A stretch of DNA of 64,000 nucleotides from Tretioscincus oriximinensis (Eukaryota > Chordata > Lepidosauria > Squamata > Gymnophthalmidae): assembly GCA_022410635.1 (NCBI GenBank), contig JAJVDF010001827.1, positions 1 through 64,000 on the forward strand, written 5' to 3'. A program made the translations under genes and the position numbers. Below, one piece after another: positions 1 to 10,986 of this stretch. The first letter of the stretch is position 1. Each line of letters opens with the position of its first letter. A model generated the notes under the pieces. It searched no databases. It was not told the origin of the DNA and saw nothing but the letters and a program-made list of their open reading frames with translations.

Positions 1-472
1 AAGAATCTTAATATAATGTGTAATACAGAACAACTGCCAGTATCGAAGCAAGATGGTTTTATTATAAGGCAGGCGGTATGGGCCTTTCAGATAGCAGTAG
101 CGAGAGGATGGAAAGACAAGAGCATATGGACGGTACAATTATGGTACGAATATTTGGCTGAATTCATCCTCTACGACGCTATAAGAGAAAGGAGACTGAG
201 AATAATAGGGTATCGTCCAAGAACAAGCTGGGAATCAAATTGGTGTAAACTGTTAACTTTTGGTGTTGGGAACAACAACTCTGCTATACTCTCATATACA
301 ATTAATATGCTTCTAGACCAAAGGCTGTTTGTATAAATCAAGTGGTTTTGCAATGTTTTCTCTCAAAGGGGTGGGTGGGTAAGTCTTTTTTATGTATTGT
401 GTATTGGTTTATGTCTTTGTTTTGTGTGTTTTGTGAAAATCAAAATCAATAAAAAACTATTATAAAAAAAAA
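1..472 (+). mobile_element. L1-like LINE 3' end (ORF2 C-terminus, 3' UTR, poly-A)
   Basis: An open frame at 16-336 reads like the extreme C-terminal segment of an L1 ORF2 protein: an 'AVARGWKDKS' stretch followed by a Trp/Tyr-rich helix ('LWYEYLAEF'), which resembles the 'AKKWKD...W..K.W' tail of vertebrate L1 proteins. It is followed by a short G/T-rich 3' UTR, an AATAAA signal near 447 and a terminal A-run ending about 472. This order fits a plus-strand L1 copy whose 5' part lies outside the window. The reverse transcriptase core is not present, so the assignment rests on the tail alone. Confidence 0.55.
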
Positions 473-2022
473 AGGATATGAAGGTTTTCAAGGAGACATG
501 ATATTTTTAAAATAAAATATACCAGTATCTAGTATATATTCTATATAAACAGGATTTCCATATAAGTCCAGAATTTTCACTTCGTCCTAGGGGTTTGGTT
601 GTACAGATAATGGTGTCACACAGTTCCCAAGGGGGGAAAAATACTTGTCTGATCTTGGTACAAAGATTATATAATGAAAATATACACAGTGCATAGGAAA
701 AACTTTATTACAACTGAAGAAGCAAAATAAATAGTTGATAAAACATGATACAAGCAGGAAAAAAAACTTGGGGCAAATCTGTCAAATGGTAGGCTGCACT
801 TCAGCTTAAAACTATCAGTTATGAGAAAGAGTTTATAACACTTTACATGTATCACACGGGAGAAATACCGGTAACTGATAATGACTGTAACATAAGAGGT
901 TTGTGTCAGTCGGAGAATGAGAATTACTCTTATCTCTTGTTAACAATATGGAATGAATTCTTAGAATGGGAGATAGGCATTGGAGAATTTAGTCAGACAA
1001 ACAAGGAAGTGAAAGAAGGAAAACTGGCAATGTATGTTGCATGGAGATTTTTAATAGCCTATTAAAATTTGATTGCTAAGTGTAAGTGGATAGAATTCAA
1101 TGAGAAGATAAGATGCCTCTTAGAAGGGAGGTTCATAGTTTGCTTGTGTTAACTAGTGTTAAAAAATAAGAAGTAGTAATAATAGATACAGCAGTTCCAA
1201 GTGATAGGAACATCAGGAAGAAAGTATTCAAGACACTGAAGATGTGAAAGGCAAAGATAAAGTGGCAGTAGTGGGGGAACTGTTGAGAAAATATGTGCTG
1301 CATCATGTATTGGAATCACACGATGCCTTTCAAGCAACTTAGAATCACAGGAATCTCTGTGACTGACCAATAATGTAGTTCCTTATCTGATGCAAAACTA
1401 GGTTACATGATTAACTTTTCACTTTTCAAGAGTTTGTTCACTTACAGGCTTTTAATTGTTCTTGATTTTACTGAGGTCATGAGTGTATCTGACTTTGGGT
1501 ACCCAAGTTTGGATTTATAAATGGATGTTTCTTCATGCAGAAAATGCTCTTCATTTGTATTCGTAGCAATGATTTTCTATGAGAGCGCAAAAGACTTAAA
1601 GTTTCACATGATGATCTAATCAAAAGAGAGAGTGAAGAGGTAATGTTTTTTTCTCAAGCATGAGAGGCAAATCTCATCTTCTGATTAGTGAGATGCGCTC
1701 GTTGAAACAGTTTTTGGCCACCATTGTACTTGGGTTCTTCTGTCAGATTTAAATGCCTGAAATGTTGGAAGAGCTACTTGATTCTTCCATCACCTTAAGG
1801 TCATCATTTCCACTGTCAGAATGAACCTTTTCTTCTGATAATAGATAAGAAAAATGTTATTCAGATCATCACTGAATGTAGAAAAACTGTCAAGGAAACT
1901 GTCAACATCAAAATGAATGTTTACCAAATAAAAGAAGAAAGAACCATTTGCTTGAAGAAACATTTCTGTATCATTGCTATGGATAAGGGATTCTAGGGCA
2001 AAATGTGAGCTGATGAATTTGC
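473..2022. other. No gene recognised; AT-rich sequence
   Basis: I see no convincing exon, RNA gene or recognisable transposon here. The open frames are short (up to 73 codons), biased by AT-rich sequence and lack known motifs. Confidence 0.5.
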
Positions 2023-2023
2023 A

Positions 2024-2230
2024 GCTTGCTTATTTATTTTTATGTATTTATATATTTACTTATTTATACTTATACCCAAAAGGTCTCAGGGTGGCCAACA
2101 ATAATAAAAAAGTACAAAATTTACATATTGAAAACAGTATCTGAAGGTGGGAAGAAAAATGGCATTTCTTCAATCAAAGCTCAGATTAAAGAGGTTCTTC
2201 TGTTGCTTCAGAGAGCCTTTCAGCACTGGC
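2024..2230 (-). mobile_element. L2-like LINE 3' end
   Basis: Read on the minus strand this is the common sauropsid L2-like 3' end: a 'CACCCTGAGACCTTTTGGG' block, then an AT-rich TATAAATA-type tail that degenerates into AAATAA repeats at 2,024-2,050. It lacks an open reading frame and is a 5'-truncated copy. Confidence 0.6.
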
Positions 2231-2349
2231 TTCGGATGTCTACCTTCTGTTAGGATAGGCAATAAGTTCCCTGCTGGGTTGATTCCCCTAGAGGCCACAG
2301 GGACAGGACTAGAGTTCCAAAGGCTAGAAACTTTCATTCCCAATCTTTA

Positions 2350-2958
2350 GAGCTTGAGTAGTTTGGAGACAACTTCCTAGAAGGATCTTCAGAGTTTAGC
2401 ACTTCATGAGGTCAAACAGTATACTGGGCAAGGGTGAGTGTGTTCCTTTTTGGGTGTCTGATCCATTCTTCATTAAATGCATCCAAAGAATATAAGTTGC
2501 AAAGTCTGTCTAAGTGCACACTTGTTTGCTGACAGCAACCGGGGATATATTCCAAAGCACTTGATACTAGTTTGCTAATATGTAGATCTTGGAGAAACTG
2601 GACTTTAAGTATTCTCTTCAATTTTTCTATGCATTTTCAAACCGTTCTCACAAAGTTATTTTTAATCCCAGATCAAAAATATTGTTTTAGCTTCTTTATG
2701 GACCCTTCTGCTTCACCAAGAAGCATTGTGGAGTGTGGTTGAACACAATAATAAAAGTGAAATAACTTATTTATAGTAAAATGTCTGAGCAGCAATACAT
2801 TCTAATCTAAAATGCTAGTAGAGATTATAATAAGGATGAATAAGTGGTATTAAAAAGAGCTGAAATTGAGAGTGAAAAGCTACATTACTATAACTGTCAG
2901 TTTTGAGGATGCTTTGTTAATAAAGCAGAAGACAAAACAACTTGTAAAACATTGTATG
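2350..2958. other. No gene recognised
   Basis: AT-rich sequence with no open frame above about 70 codons and no family I recognise. Confidence 0.45.
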
Positions 2959-3040
2959 TATACTGCTCAAAACAATTAAGGGAACGCTTTAACATAACAT
3001 GTTATGTTAAAGCGTTCCCTTAATTGTTTTGAGCAGTATA
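2959..3040. mobile_element. Perfect 82-bp palindrome (MITE-like, copy 1)
   Basis: Every base from 2959 to 2999 pairs with 3040 to 3000, giving two 41-base arms with no spacer and no mismatch. The outer ends read TATACTGCTCAAAAC and its complement, and TA dinucleotides sit at both borders, as expected for a Tc1/mariner-type target. A near-identical palindrome lies at 11,482-11,569. The simplest reading is a miniature element made of two fused terminal inverted repeats with no internal sequence. The superfamily is inferred from the TA border only. Confidence 0.75.
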
Positions 3041-3063
3041 TCTTTGTATGTATCTCTGATAAT

Positions 3064-3816
3064 AAAGACAACAGTTTCAGAGAAATAGCTGTGTTAGTCT
3101 AGCAGAAAGTCCAGCAAAGGAGCTAGCAGCACTTTGAGACTAACTTGAGAAAAGTGGTTGGCATAAGCTTTTGTAGACAGGTCTACTTCTTCAGATGCTG
3201 AGGGACTAATGTCAGGGTCAGGTATTTATAGGGAAATGTGTATGGGAGAAGACAAAGCATATGTGACTGTAGGGAAGTGTTGAATTGCAGGTAAATAGCA
3301 GGAACTAATTTCCTTAAAAAAAACAGGTAAATAGCAGGAACTCATCCTCTTATGTGAAAATGTCCCTGGGGCAACAAGGGGCAATGTCTGGTAGAGAATC
3401 AATCAAATACTTAACAGGTGTCATAAAAATGTATAGTTGGCCAGGAAACCATTGTCTCTGTTAAGTCCTTTGCTGATGGCCTGGAACTTGTGAATGTATT
3501 CAAGTTCTGCTGCTTCTCTTTCAAACCTTCCTTTGTAGTTTCTTTGTTCAAGAACTGCAGTCCTGAGGTCTGAGAGAGAATGTCCTGGAAGGTTAAAATG
3601 TTCATCAACTGGTTTCTGTGTGTTTCCATTTCGAATATCTGATTTGTGTCCATTTATTCTCTGGCGAAGGGATTGTCCTGTTTGCCCAATGTAGAGTGTA
3701 GAGGGGCATTGTTGGCAGAAAATGGAATACACCACATTAGAAGATGAGCATGTAAAAGTCCCTCTAATGTTGTGGGTGGTGTTATCAGGTCCCGTGATGA
3801 CAACAGTGGAAGCATT
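3064..3816 (-). mobile_element. Penelope-like element, 3' half
   Basis: A minus-strand retroelement relic. It holds the GIY-YIG endonuclease domain (separate entry), preceded by a readable linker up to about 3,816. It is followed on the minus strand by a tail with the 'GAAGAAGTAGACC...AAAGCTTATGCC...TAGTCTCAAAGTG' theme that is typical of Penelope-like 3' ends in reptiles. A second copy of that tail lies at 40,383-40,500. The reverse transcriptase half is missing. Within the tail an 18-base segment (AGGTAAATAGCAGGAACT) occurs twice, near 3,289 and 3,326. Confidence 0.75.
3421..3735 (-). pseudogene. Penelope-like GIY-YIG endonuclease domain (fragment)
   Basis: An uninterrupted 104-codon minus-strand frame. 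In order it shows a CQQC pair (residues 7-10), a YIG motif (15-17), an arginine-rich helix 'SLRQRINGH' (22-30), a 'DEHFNLPGHS' segment and an 'EREAAELEYIHKF' helix. This is the layout of the GIY-YIG nuclease fused to the reverse transcriptase in Penelope-like elements, including the paired cysteines before YIG. The family uses this domain to nick target DNA for priming. The frame is open upstream into the linker, so position 3,735 is only the first methionine and not a true start. Without the reverse transcriptase it cannot be autonomous. Confidence 0.8.
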
Positions 3817-4005
3817 AAATTAGAAATATGAGGCCATGTATATCAATGCCTCCTAAAGTGCATTCCCTAGTTAGACAGATAGGCAGGATGCTTCTAAATG
3901 CCATTTTCTGGAAATCAGGAATAAGTGAAGACTGCTCCTCCTTCTTCTCCTCCACCACCTCTTCCATGCCCAGAGACAATTGGGTAGTTACTGTGTGATA
4001 TCCAG

Positions 4006-4250
4006 GATAGGGTCTTCTCTGTGACAGCCCCCAGACTATGGAACCCCCTTGAAGTGTGTCAGTCACTGTCTTTTTATACATTCAGGAAATGCTTGAAAAT
4101 GCACCTTTTTAACTTGGCCTTTGGCTGAAAAAAATTGCTCTACCTTTCCTAACCTCAAATACTGTTGTTTTAATATGTTAATTTATTTATTTTTGTTAAC
4201 TGCTTGGAACCTTCAGTTATAGGGCCGTATAGAAATGTAAATATATTCTG
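4006..4250 (+). mobile_element. L2-like LINE 3' end
   Basis: A plus-strand copy of the L2-like ORF2 C-terminus. The DNA 'ACAGCCCCCAGACTATGGAA' reads as the 'AAPRLWN' type motif of L2 proteins, then comes 'ACTTGGCCTTTGGCTG' and the AT-rich tail with TTATTTATTT and 'GGGCCGTATAGAAATGTAAA'. It is decayed, with no intact frame. Confidence 0.6.
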
Positions 4251-4261
4251 TATATATTNAC

Positions 4262-4325
4262 AGAATGCTGGACCAGATGGCCCAATTTAGCAAGGTTCCT
4301 CTTTTATTTCTCTCCTGTTATGTAA
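4262..4325 (+). mobile_element. CR1-like LINE 3' tail fragment
   Basis: 'ATGCTGGACCAGATGGCCC...CAAGGTTCCTCTTTTAT' matches the plus-strand 3' tail seen in the better copies at 31,500-31,553 and 57,680-57,735. Only the last 60 bases remain. Confidence 0.5.
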
Positions 4326-4726
4326 AGGCTTTTATGTAAAGGCTCTAGGAAGTCCTCTAAATATTGAAAGAATTGATATCTGTTGAACTAGCAATTCTAA
4401 GAATGATCTCTTTAAAGTTTCAGGCAAAGGGGACTTGCCTAAAATCATTAGTTGCCAGGAGGCCAGGGGCAGCTCATCCATATGGCTATTGTTTGGCTGA
4501 CAGCACAGCAGGAGGGAAAGAGTGAGCAGGAGGAACTGCAGATGTGAAAACTGCCAAACCCACAAATCCCATGAACCATGTGCCAAAGTCTCCACATAGC
4601 ACATATGAGAATTCTTATACAGGTACCAGGAGTGCGACACGGGCATGCCCAACCACAGTCTTCAAAAATGAAGGAAAGCCTGACATTGCTAGCCAGGGCC
4701 ATTTCACCAGGGGGCTACTCAGATGC

Positions 4727-6535
4727 ACATAAGAGCCATACTGGATAAGGCCACAGCCCATCAAGTCCAGCATTCTGTGTCACACAGAGGCCCACCAGAT
4801 GCACCTGGGCAGTCTGAACAGAGGAAAGCAAAATATGCTCCTGTTCATTACTCCCTGCAAATGGTATCTCAGGAGTCCTGCCTGTTGCTCCATCCCGGAG
4901 GCAACATCCAGACATCCATACTAGTACCCATTTATACCCTTGGTGTCCATAAACCTGTCTAGTCTTGGTTTGAAACTATCCAAGCTGTTAGCTACCTCTA
5001 CCTCTTCAGGAAGTAAATTCCACAAGCCAATGACCCTCTGGGTGAAAAAATACTTTCCTTTGTCTGTTCTCACTTTTCTGCCTATCAGTTTTAAGGAGTG
5101 CCCTCTGGTCCTTGTGTGATACAGAAAACATTTTTTCTCTATTCACCCTGTCCATACCATGCATGATTTTGTACACTTCAATCAGATCACCTCTCAAACA
5201 TCGCCTTTCTCAAACGCTCTCAAACAATGTCTTTCGAGGCTGAAGAGGCCCAGACGTTGCAGCCTTACTTCATAAGGGAGGTGCTCCAGACCCTTGATCA
5301 TTTTTGTTGCCCTTTTCTGCACCTTCTCCAATTCCAAAATATCCTTCTTGAGATGTGGTGACCAGAATTGAACACAGTATTCCAAATGTGGCCTCACCAC
5401 AGATTTATAAAGAGGCAAAACATTTGCTGACTTGTTTTCGATTCCTTTCCTAATGATACCCAACAGAGAATTTGCCTTTTTTGCTGCTACTGCACACTGG
5501 GGTGACATTTTCATTGAATTGTCCACCAACACCCCAAGATCCTTTTCTTGCTCGGTCACAGAAAGCTTAGTTCCCATCAGGTGGTAGGAATAGTTGGGGT
5601 TCTTTGCCCCAATGTGCATGACCTTGCACTTGCTTAAATTGAAGTGCATTTGCCNCTTTGATCCCCACTCACCCAATTTCAATAAATCACTCTGGAGTGC
5701 CTTACAATCATTTTCAGTTTTCACTACCTTGAACAGTTTAGTGTCGTCAGCAAACTTGGCTACTTCACTATTCACCTCGGCATCCAGATCATTTATAAAT
5801 ATAATGAAAAGCAAGGGTCCCAGTACAGACCCTTGGGGTACCCCACTTCTTATCTCTTTCCACTCAGAGCACTGTCCATTTATTACGACCCTCTGTTTTC
5901 TATCTTTTAGCCAGTTTCCAATCCAGGACAAAGTCTGTCCTCTTATACCATGAATGTGGAGCTTTTTTAGAAGCCTTTGATGAGGGACTTTATCAAAAGC
6001 CTTCTGAAAATCTAGATAGACAATATCAACTGGATCCCCTTTATCTACATGTTTGTTAACACTCTCAAAGAATTCTAGCAAGTTAGTAAGGCATGGTAAG
6101 CCATGCTGAGTTTGATTCAGTAATTTGTGCTTCTCCATGTGTTTAGTAATTTTGTCCTTAATTATGGTTTCCAACACTTTACCTGGAACTTATGTTAAAC
6201 TGATGGGTCTATCATTTCCGGGATCACCCTGGGATCCTTTTTTGGAGATTGGTGTTACATTAGCTACCCTCCAACCTACTGGTACTATGCCTGATCTTAA
6301 GGAAAGATAAAATATTTTGTTTAGAAGTTCAGCATTTTCGAATTTGAGTTCTTTAAGAATTCTTGGGTGAATGCCACCTGGCCCTGGGGATTTATAAATG
6401 TTCAGCTTTTTAAGGCTAGCAAGGACCTCCTCCCTTGTTACCTCTATCCAGTTTAATTCCTCTAGTGTTCTTTCTGAGAAAACTAAATCTGTTGTGGATA
6501 AATTCCCTCTGTCCCTTTGGTGGGCATTTCATCAG
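4727..6535 (-). mobile_element. CR1-like LINE, 5'-truncated (about 1.8 kb)
   Basis: The longest LINE in the window. Read on the minus strand, it starts inside ORF2 upstream of the reverse transcriptase fingers ('VTREEVLASLKKLN', then 'SPGPGGIHPRILKEL'), continues through the polymerase and thumb, and ends in a 3' UTR whose last bases are TATGGCTCTTATGTG at 4,727. The same 3' end recurs at 10,987, 30,001, 31,553 (opposite strand), 41,978 and 52,752, so this family has been active repeatedly here. The ORF2 N-terminal endonuclease part and ORF1 are absent, as is usual for incomplete reverse transcription. Confidence 0.85.
5006..6480 (-). pseudogene. CR1-like ORF2 reverse transcriptase (broken)
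   Basis: A 327-codon open stretch (6177 to 5194) carries the catalytic core: 'YLDFQKAFDKV' (domain A aspartate at residue 56), 'SGVPQGSVLGP' (111-121), 'FADDTKLF' with the two catalytic aspartates at 144-145, and 'EKDLGVLVDN' in the thumb. The coding sequence continues upstream to about 6,480 in other frames. Downstream, after a frame change near 5,195, it continues as 'DLIEVYKIMHG...NREKMF' to 5,006. One ambiguous base (N at 5,655) falls inside the frame. The protein would make cDNA at the nicked target by target-primed reverse transcription. Frame breaks and the missing endonuclease make this copy dead. Confidence 0.85.
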
Positions 6536-6539
6536 GGCC

Positions 6540-8120
6540 CAACTTCGATTGGGCAAGCTGGTACCCTAGCCAGTTTGCCCCTGGTCTCAAGCTGAATATT
6601 CATGGATATCTTGAAAAGAATCTCTGTGATTTAATTAGGGCACATCTACAACTAAATTTTAATAAAACTTCAGTCCTCCTTCAGAGAGAGAAAACACAGC
6701 AGCAAACTGACTAATAATTTTATTTCCATATTATCTAAGCCTTCATTTTGAAAGAAATGAATTAAGCTTTGATGTAGATGCCCTCTAGAACTTCCCTTTC
6801 CCACAGTGATCCTCAAGAAGGCTCTGCTTTCATTCTTAAGATAGGAACGACACCATCTTCTTTCGAAGTGCCAGCTTTTATAAACTGGCTCATAATTTGG
6901 CGATCTCCACAGTTGTATTTGAAGTGAGTGTCACTGAGTGAGAACAAACACTAATATCACATATGTTAGAAACCTACAAGACTTCTCTTAATGGATTCTA
7001 AAAACAATCTTCTATTGCAAATCTAATTGATAATTCAGACTCCAAGCTGTTTAACTAGTAAAATTATTTCTATGAGATTTCTCCAAAATCTGCCTCCTAA
7101 TGCCTGGGCAATAACCAATAGCACCTCATTCAAGATTCTACATGACAACTGTTTTTAAGAGTCAAGGCTGTTGACTCAAGCTGTTGTTGAAATGTTTTTA
7201 AAATATTTTAGTATATTCTCAGCAGATTGAAGGCCTGTGCAAGCTATCTTTCTGCCCAGCAGCACTTACTGGAATTCTGGGAGATGCTTCTCTGCAGATA
7301 TAGCATTTTTATTTCAGTTGGCAAACAAAGAAAATCATTAGCTGCTTTGTACAGTAAATTTCCAAGGTCCTTACAGGTAATGGAGGATATGCAGTTCTGG
7401 TCTCATCATGATCTAAGAAAGCGCTTCATTTGTAGTTTCCTAATGTATATATATCTCAGCTTTAGTACTTTGAACGTCAGATTCATTGGAATTCATCCTG
7501 TCTATGAAATACGAAAAACTGAAAACCAAATACTTCTAAGTTGGTATTACAGGTATCTTTCTATTCAATCTATGATCTGGTATAATTAATCACATATGCC
7601 TTTGAACATACCCAGATTGTTCCAAGGTATTTGCTCTATTTATACCCAAATGCTACTGCAGCAATCCAGGAGTTTCCCAAAGTCCTTCCTGGCCAGTTTC
7701 TGCAACAGACAACTTACGTTGCATCCATATTTATTCTGGCAATTAATGATAATTCAGTTTATTGGTTACTAGTTTAATGGTTTAATCAACCATTCTGTTT
7801 GCTGGTTGTCAAGAGAAAATATAATAGTCCCACCTTCCAAAAGCTGTTGATATCAGTATCAGATTTCTGTGCCTCTCACTGTCACAGCTTCTTACCAAAC
7901 CCATCTACACATCACAGCCTTTCTACAGTAATTAGCAGTTTGACAGCTATTTTTCCCAGTAAACCAATGATGTGACTAATCGGTTTTAAAACCTAAATTT
8001 GTTGGTTTATATAACTACTTGATGTGGCAGATGCAACACAAATTATATGAAAAGCTGATTACTGGCGTTTCTGGGTGCAGCCTTAAAAGAAATCTGTAAG
8101 CATGGATTTGTTAACTGATA
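6540..8120. other. No gene recognised
   Basis: AT-rich sequence. The longest frame (7,227-7,589, 120 codons) has no recognisable motif, no homology that I can name and no splice context, and I treat it as chance. I saw no clear transposon ends. Confidence 0.45.
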
Positions 8121-8261
8121 CTGGTGCATTCACACAACGTGCTAAAAACTGGAATAAAATTATATTCCGGAATATAGCAAAGGCGTGTCTGTTCACACCA
8201 CAAAGCTATATTCCAGAATATACAATGATGTNTCCTGTTCACACGTATACTTGAATTCTCA

Positions 8262-8391
8262 TGACACACAGTCGGCTCTGCCGCGTTGTTTTGGCTGTGC
8301 CCTCCTTCAAGCCAGCCCAACAGAGCCGGGCAGAGGGCTGGCTGGAAGGAGGGCACAGCCAAAACAACATGGCAGAGCTGGCTGTGTGTCA
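8262..8391. repeat. 57-base hairpin inside the composite element
   Basis: The left arm 8,262-8,318 is complementary to the right arm 8,335-8,391 at 52 of 57 positions by hand alignment, around a 16-base loop. The arms contain TGTGCCCTCCTTC and its complement. The four differences at TCGG/CCAG and CGCG/CATG look like CpG decay. Confidence 0.8.
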
Positions 8392-8423
8392 CAAGAAGCC
8401 TTTTCCTGTCCAGCCAGCCCTCT

Positions 8424-8764
8424 GTCTGCTTTTGGACGGCTCCTGCCTGGAGATTGAGTCTGAGAAAGGAAGAGGAACATGGACAGGCGCCCCGTCAATC
8501 TCCCCACCTCCTCCTCAGCAGCCCCCAAAGCAGGAAGCCTCCAAAAGCAGAGGCCTGGCTGGCCCCATCCATATGGGCCCTAGGCTGGACAGGAAATAGC
8601 AAATGGCTGCATTCTGCCTAGGCTCCTTGTGGATGGGGCTGGCAGCCCTCCGTCTGCTTTTGGAGGATTCCTGTCTGGAGATCGGGTCTGAGAAAAGAAG
8701 AGGAACATGGACAGATGTCCTGTCAACCTCCCCACCTCCTCCTCAGCAGCCCCCAAAGCAGGAA
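8424..8764 (+). repeat. Direct repeat, 113 bp, period 228
   Basis: Copy 1 is 8,424-8,536 and copy 2 is 8,652-8,764. Both begin GTCTGCTTTTGGA and end CAGCCCCCAAAGCAGGAA, with scattered substitutions and no indels that I can see. The 115 bases between them also include a 'CCAAAAGCAGAGG' segment resembling the inverse of the repeat start. The structure looks like internal amplification within the element. Confidence 0.75.
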
Positions 8765-9169
8765 CGGCCGAAAAGGCGGGCAGATTTCCCCGCCGAAGCA
8801 AGGAGGTGGCTCTTCCTCTTATCATCTCTCCCCTCCTGTCTTGCGCACTATTTTTGTTCACACAGGAGATGAAGGGGATTGGCTACAAGATGACGGAGGT
8901 TGGCTGCGAGATTTCAGACATTCTCCGCAATTATTCCTGATTATCCCAGCAATCGTTTATTGCAGGATAAATGGCGTTTATTGCAGAAGAACTGCTGAAA
9001 CACACTTAACATGTGTGTCCCTACCTTCATTAAGTTGCTACAACTGAGTGATAAAATAGCTGTGTGAACACACCCTTAGAGGAAATCTTTCCCCGTCACT
9101 CACTCTACTATGGTTTTTCAATCAGTCATCCCTAAAGTTTTAGTTATTTTCATACCAGTCTTTTCGTAG

Positions 9170-9235
9170 AATCATAGTTGGAAGGGACCTCCAGAATCAT
9201 TAGGTCCATCCCCCCCCCTGCTCAATGCAGAATTT
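9170..9235 (-). mobile_element. CR1 3' end ('GTTGGAAGGGACCT' type)
   Basis: 'AGAATCATAGTTGGAAGGGA' followed by 'TAGGTCCATC...CTGCTCAATGCAG' is the complement of the classical CR1 3' end with its ATTCTATG-type terminus. It is a 65-base remnant on the minus strand. Confidence 0.7.
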
Positions 9236-9239
9236 AGTG

Positions 9240-10985
9240 CCTTTTATGTAAAGGGTGCTAAAAATCAAGAGTTCCTCATAAGTTGGCACAAAATTGTGGA
9301 GAGTCATAAGTCAGTATGCCCTTATCTAGCAGCCAACCTATGAAGCCGCAAATAATTTTAAGGAGTTTCTGAAATCTTTTTGTATCATTTCACTATTTCC
9401 TATGGAAATTTTAAAGAATGTCATTTAACAAAAATGGAGCATTCAGAATATTTAAGAGTTTTCATTAAAACAGACACTATATACACAGAGCATCCTATTT
9501 TGCTTAGAAAACTTGATTATTTGGTCTTTAAGACATTCTTTGAATATTCTGGAACATTCTATACATCCCTAATGTGAAGTCTTTTTCTCATTGAATAACC
9601 TGAGAAAATATAAAATCATAATCCATTATCATTATTGTTGACATTTATCCGTTAAGATTATAAAAAAAAATAGAAATGAACGAACAACCCAAACAGCAAA
9701 AACTTCCGTGCTGGCCAGCAATTTTGTTTTCTTTTTGTGACCTTCACTGTGCAAGAAAACATATCAATACTTTTATTTTCTGCTGGACTCAAGGATTGTT
9801 TTTCTGTTGTTCTTTTCAAAAGAGAAGGACAGATCAGGCTGAAGCAAATGCCACTTCTTCTAGTATAGTGAAAAACAAATCTTTGTTTCTTTCTATTTGA
9901 TTACTTCTGACATCTTGGCAGGATATATGGGTCAGATGGGCTCATTGTTGGGGACAAGGGCATTAAGGTTGTTGTTTTTTTGTAAAAAAAAATCTGACCT
10001 TGACAAGAGAAAATATTATATAAGAAACATACTCATTCTGATAACGGTGTAAATATACAAGGAATTCATATTTTACAAATATAATTCTGAAATATCCTAT
10101 GGATCCCTGCAAATGCCAAGCACTTTATTCTTGTAGGTGGACTCTGTATATGTATATTATTTGACCTTGGTTGGTGAAAGAAGTTATATAAGGAAATTAA
10201 CATTGAGGCAATTACTGTTTCAACAGAGGGAAGCAAAAACAAGTCTAAATATAAGACTACAACAAAGATAGACAAATTGCTCAGCATGCTAGTCTCCTGC
10301 TGGAAGGATATTTATTCTTTTATTTACAGTATTTATAATTAAAATCTTCACAGCATCTTCTCTTCAAGGGCTCACAAAAAAGTGTAACATTGAAAAATAC
10401 CATGAAATATTAATGCATCCATATATAAACCAATAAAATGCCTCAATATGACAAATAATAGTAACAAAAAGAATAAAGATGTCAGCATATACTGTAATGA
10501 AGACTAAACTAGGCTGAAATTGGGAAGGATTTGACCACCTTTTTAAAAAGGCTGTAGATATCTCTTGTAATATAAGTAACCATTCAAAACTTTCAGTTAA
10601 TCACTTATGCAAATTATTTCTTGTTTTCCACTAAACCCACAATTTTTGGCACATAGGTCAGTGCATGAAACTGCAGAAGTGGCAATAAAAATATGTTTTA
10701 CCATTATAGTGTAGCAATGTAGGACACAATGTTAAAGTAACTTGCTGTATACATTTTCACTTTGTGAGCAGATTTGGGTCTTTTATACACTTGTCTGCAG
10801 CAGCATTCCACATTGATCACTGGAATGCTGCATTCACACCAGAAGCCACTGCAGCATTCCAGAAATTATCCAAGCCATTCAGAAGCTGAACAATCTAGGA
10901 ATGACATCTTTATACTTTCACAGATTGTGATGCGAAGTGTTGTGGACTGTGTGATATGATTGCCCAGTGAGTCTCAGTATCTGCC
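9240..10985. other. No gene recognised; small hairpin near 10,802
   Basis: AT-rich sequence without supported genes. A small hairpin, GCAGCATTCCA around 10,802 and TGGAATGCTGC around 10,824, lies in a 'GCATTCACACC' context like that of the element at 8,122, so it may be a very short relic of a related element. Confidence 0.35.
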
Positions 10986-10986
10986 T

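Larger units (their letters stand above)
8122..9075. mobile_element. Composite non-autonomous DNA element, hAT-like, GC-rich core
   Basis: The ends are imperfect inverted repeats: TGGTGCATTCACACA at 8,122 against the complement of TGTGTGAACACACCC ending at 9,075 (12 of 14 bases over the GGTGCATTCACACA part). Inside the left end are ATATTCC/GGAATAT mini-palindromes. The core is much more GC-rich than the flanks and contains a 57-base hairpin (8,262-8,391) and a 113-base direct repeat (8,424-8,536 and 8,652-8,764). It encodes no transposase. The hAT label is inferred from end style. I could not find a convincing 8-bp target duplication. Confidence 0.55.

Noticed and set aside
5594..5953. 119-codon plus-strand open frame
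   Set aside because: It is antisense to the CR1 reverse transcriptase core and has no motif of its own.
7227..7589. 120-codon frame that could be a small gene
   Set aside because: No recognisable domain, AT-driven composition and no splice or promoter context. Frames of this length are expected by chance in 64 kb.
10802..10835. Hairpin GCAGCATTCCA / TGGAATGCTGC as a microRNA precursor
   Set aside because: The 11-base stem is too short for a precursor and the context resembles a transposon end.
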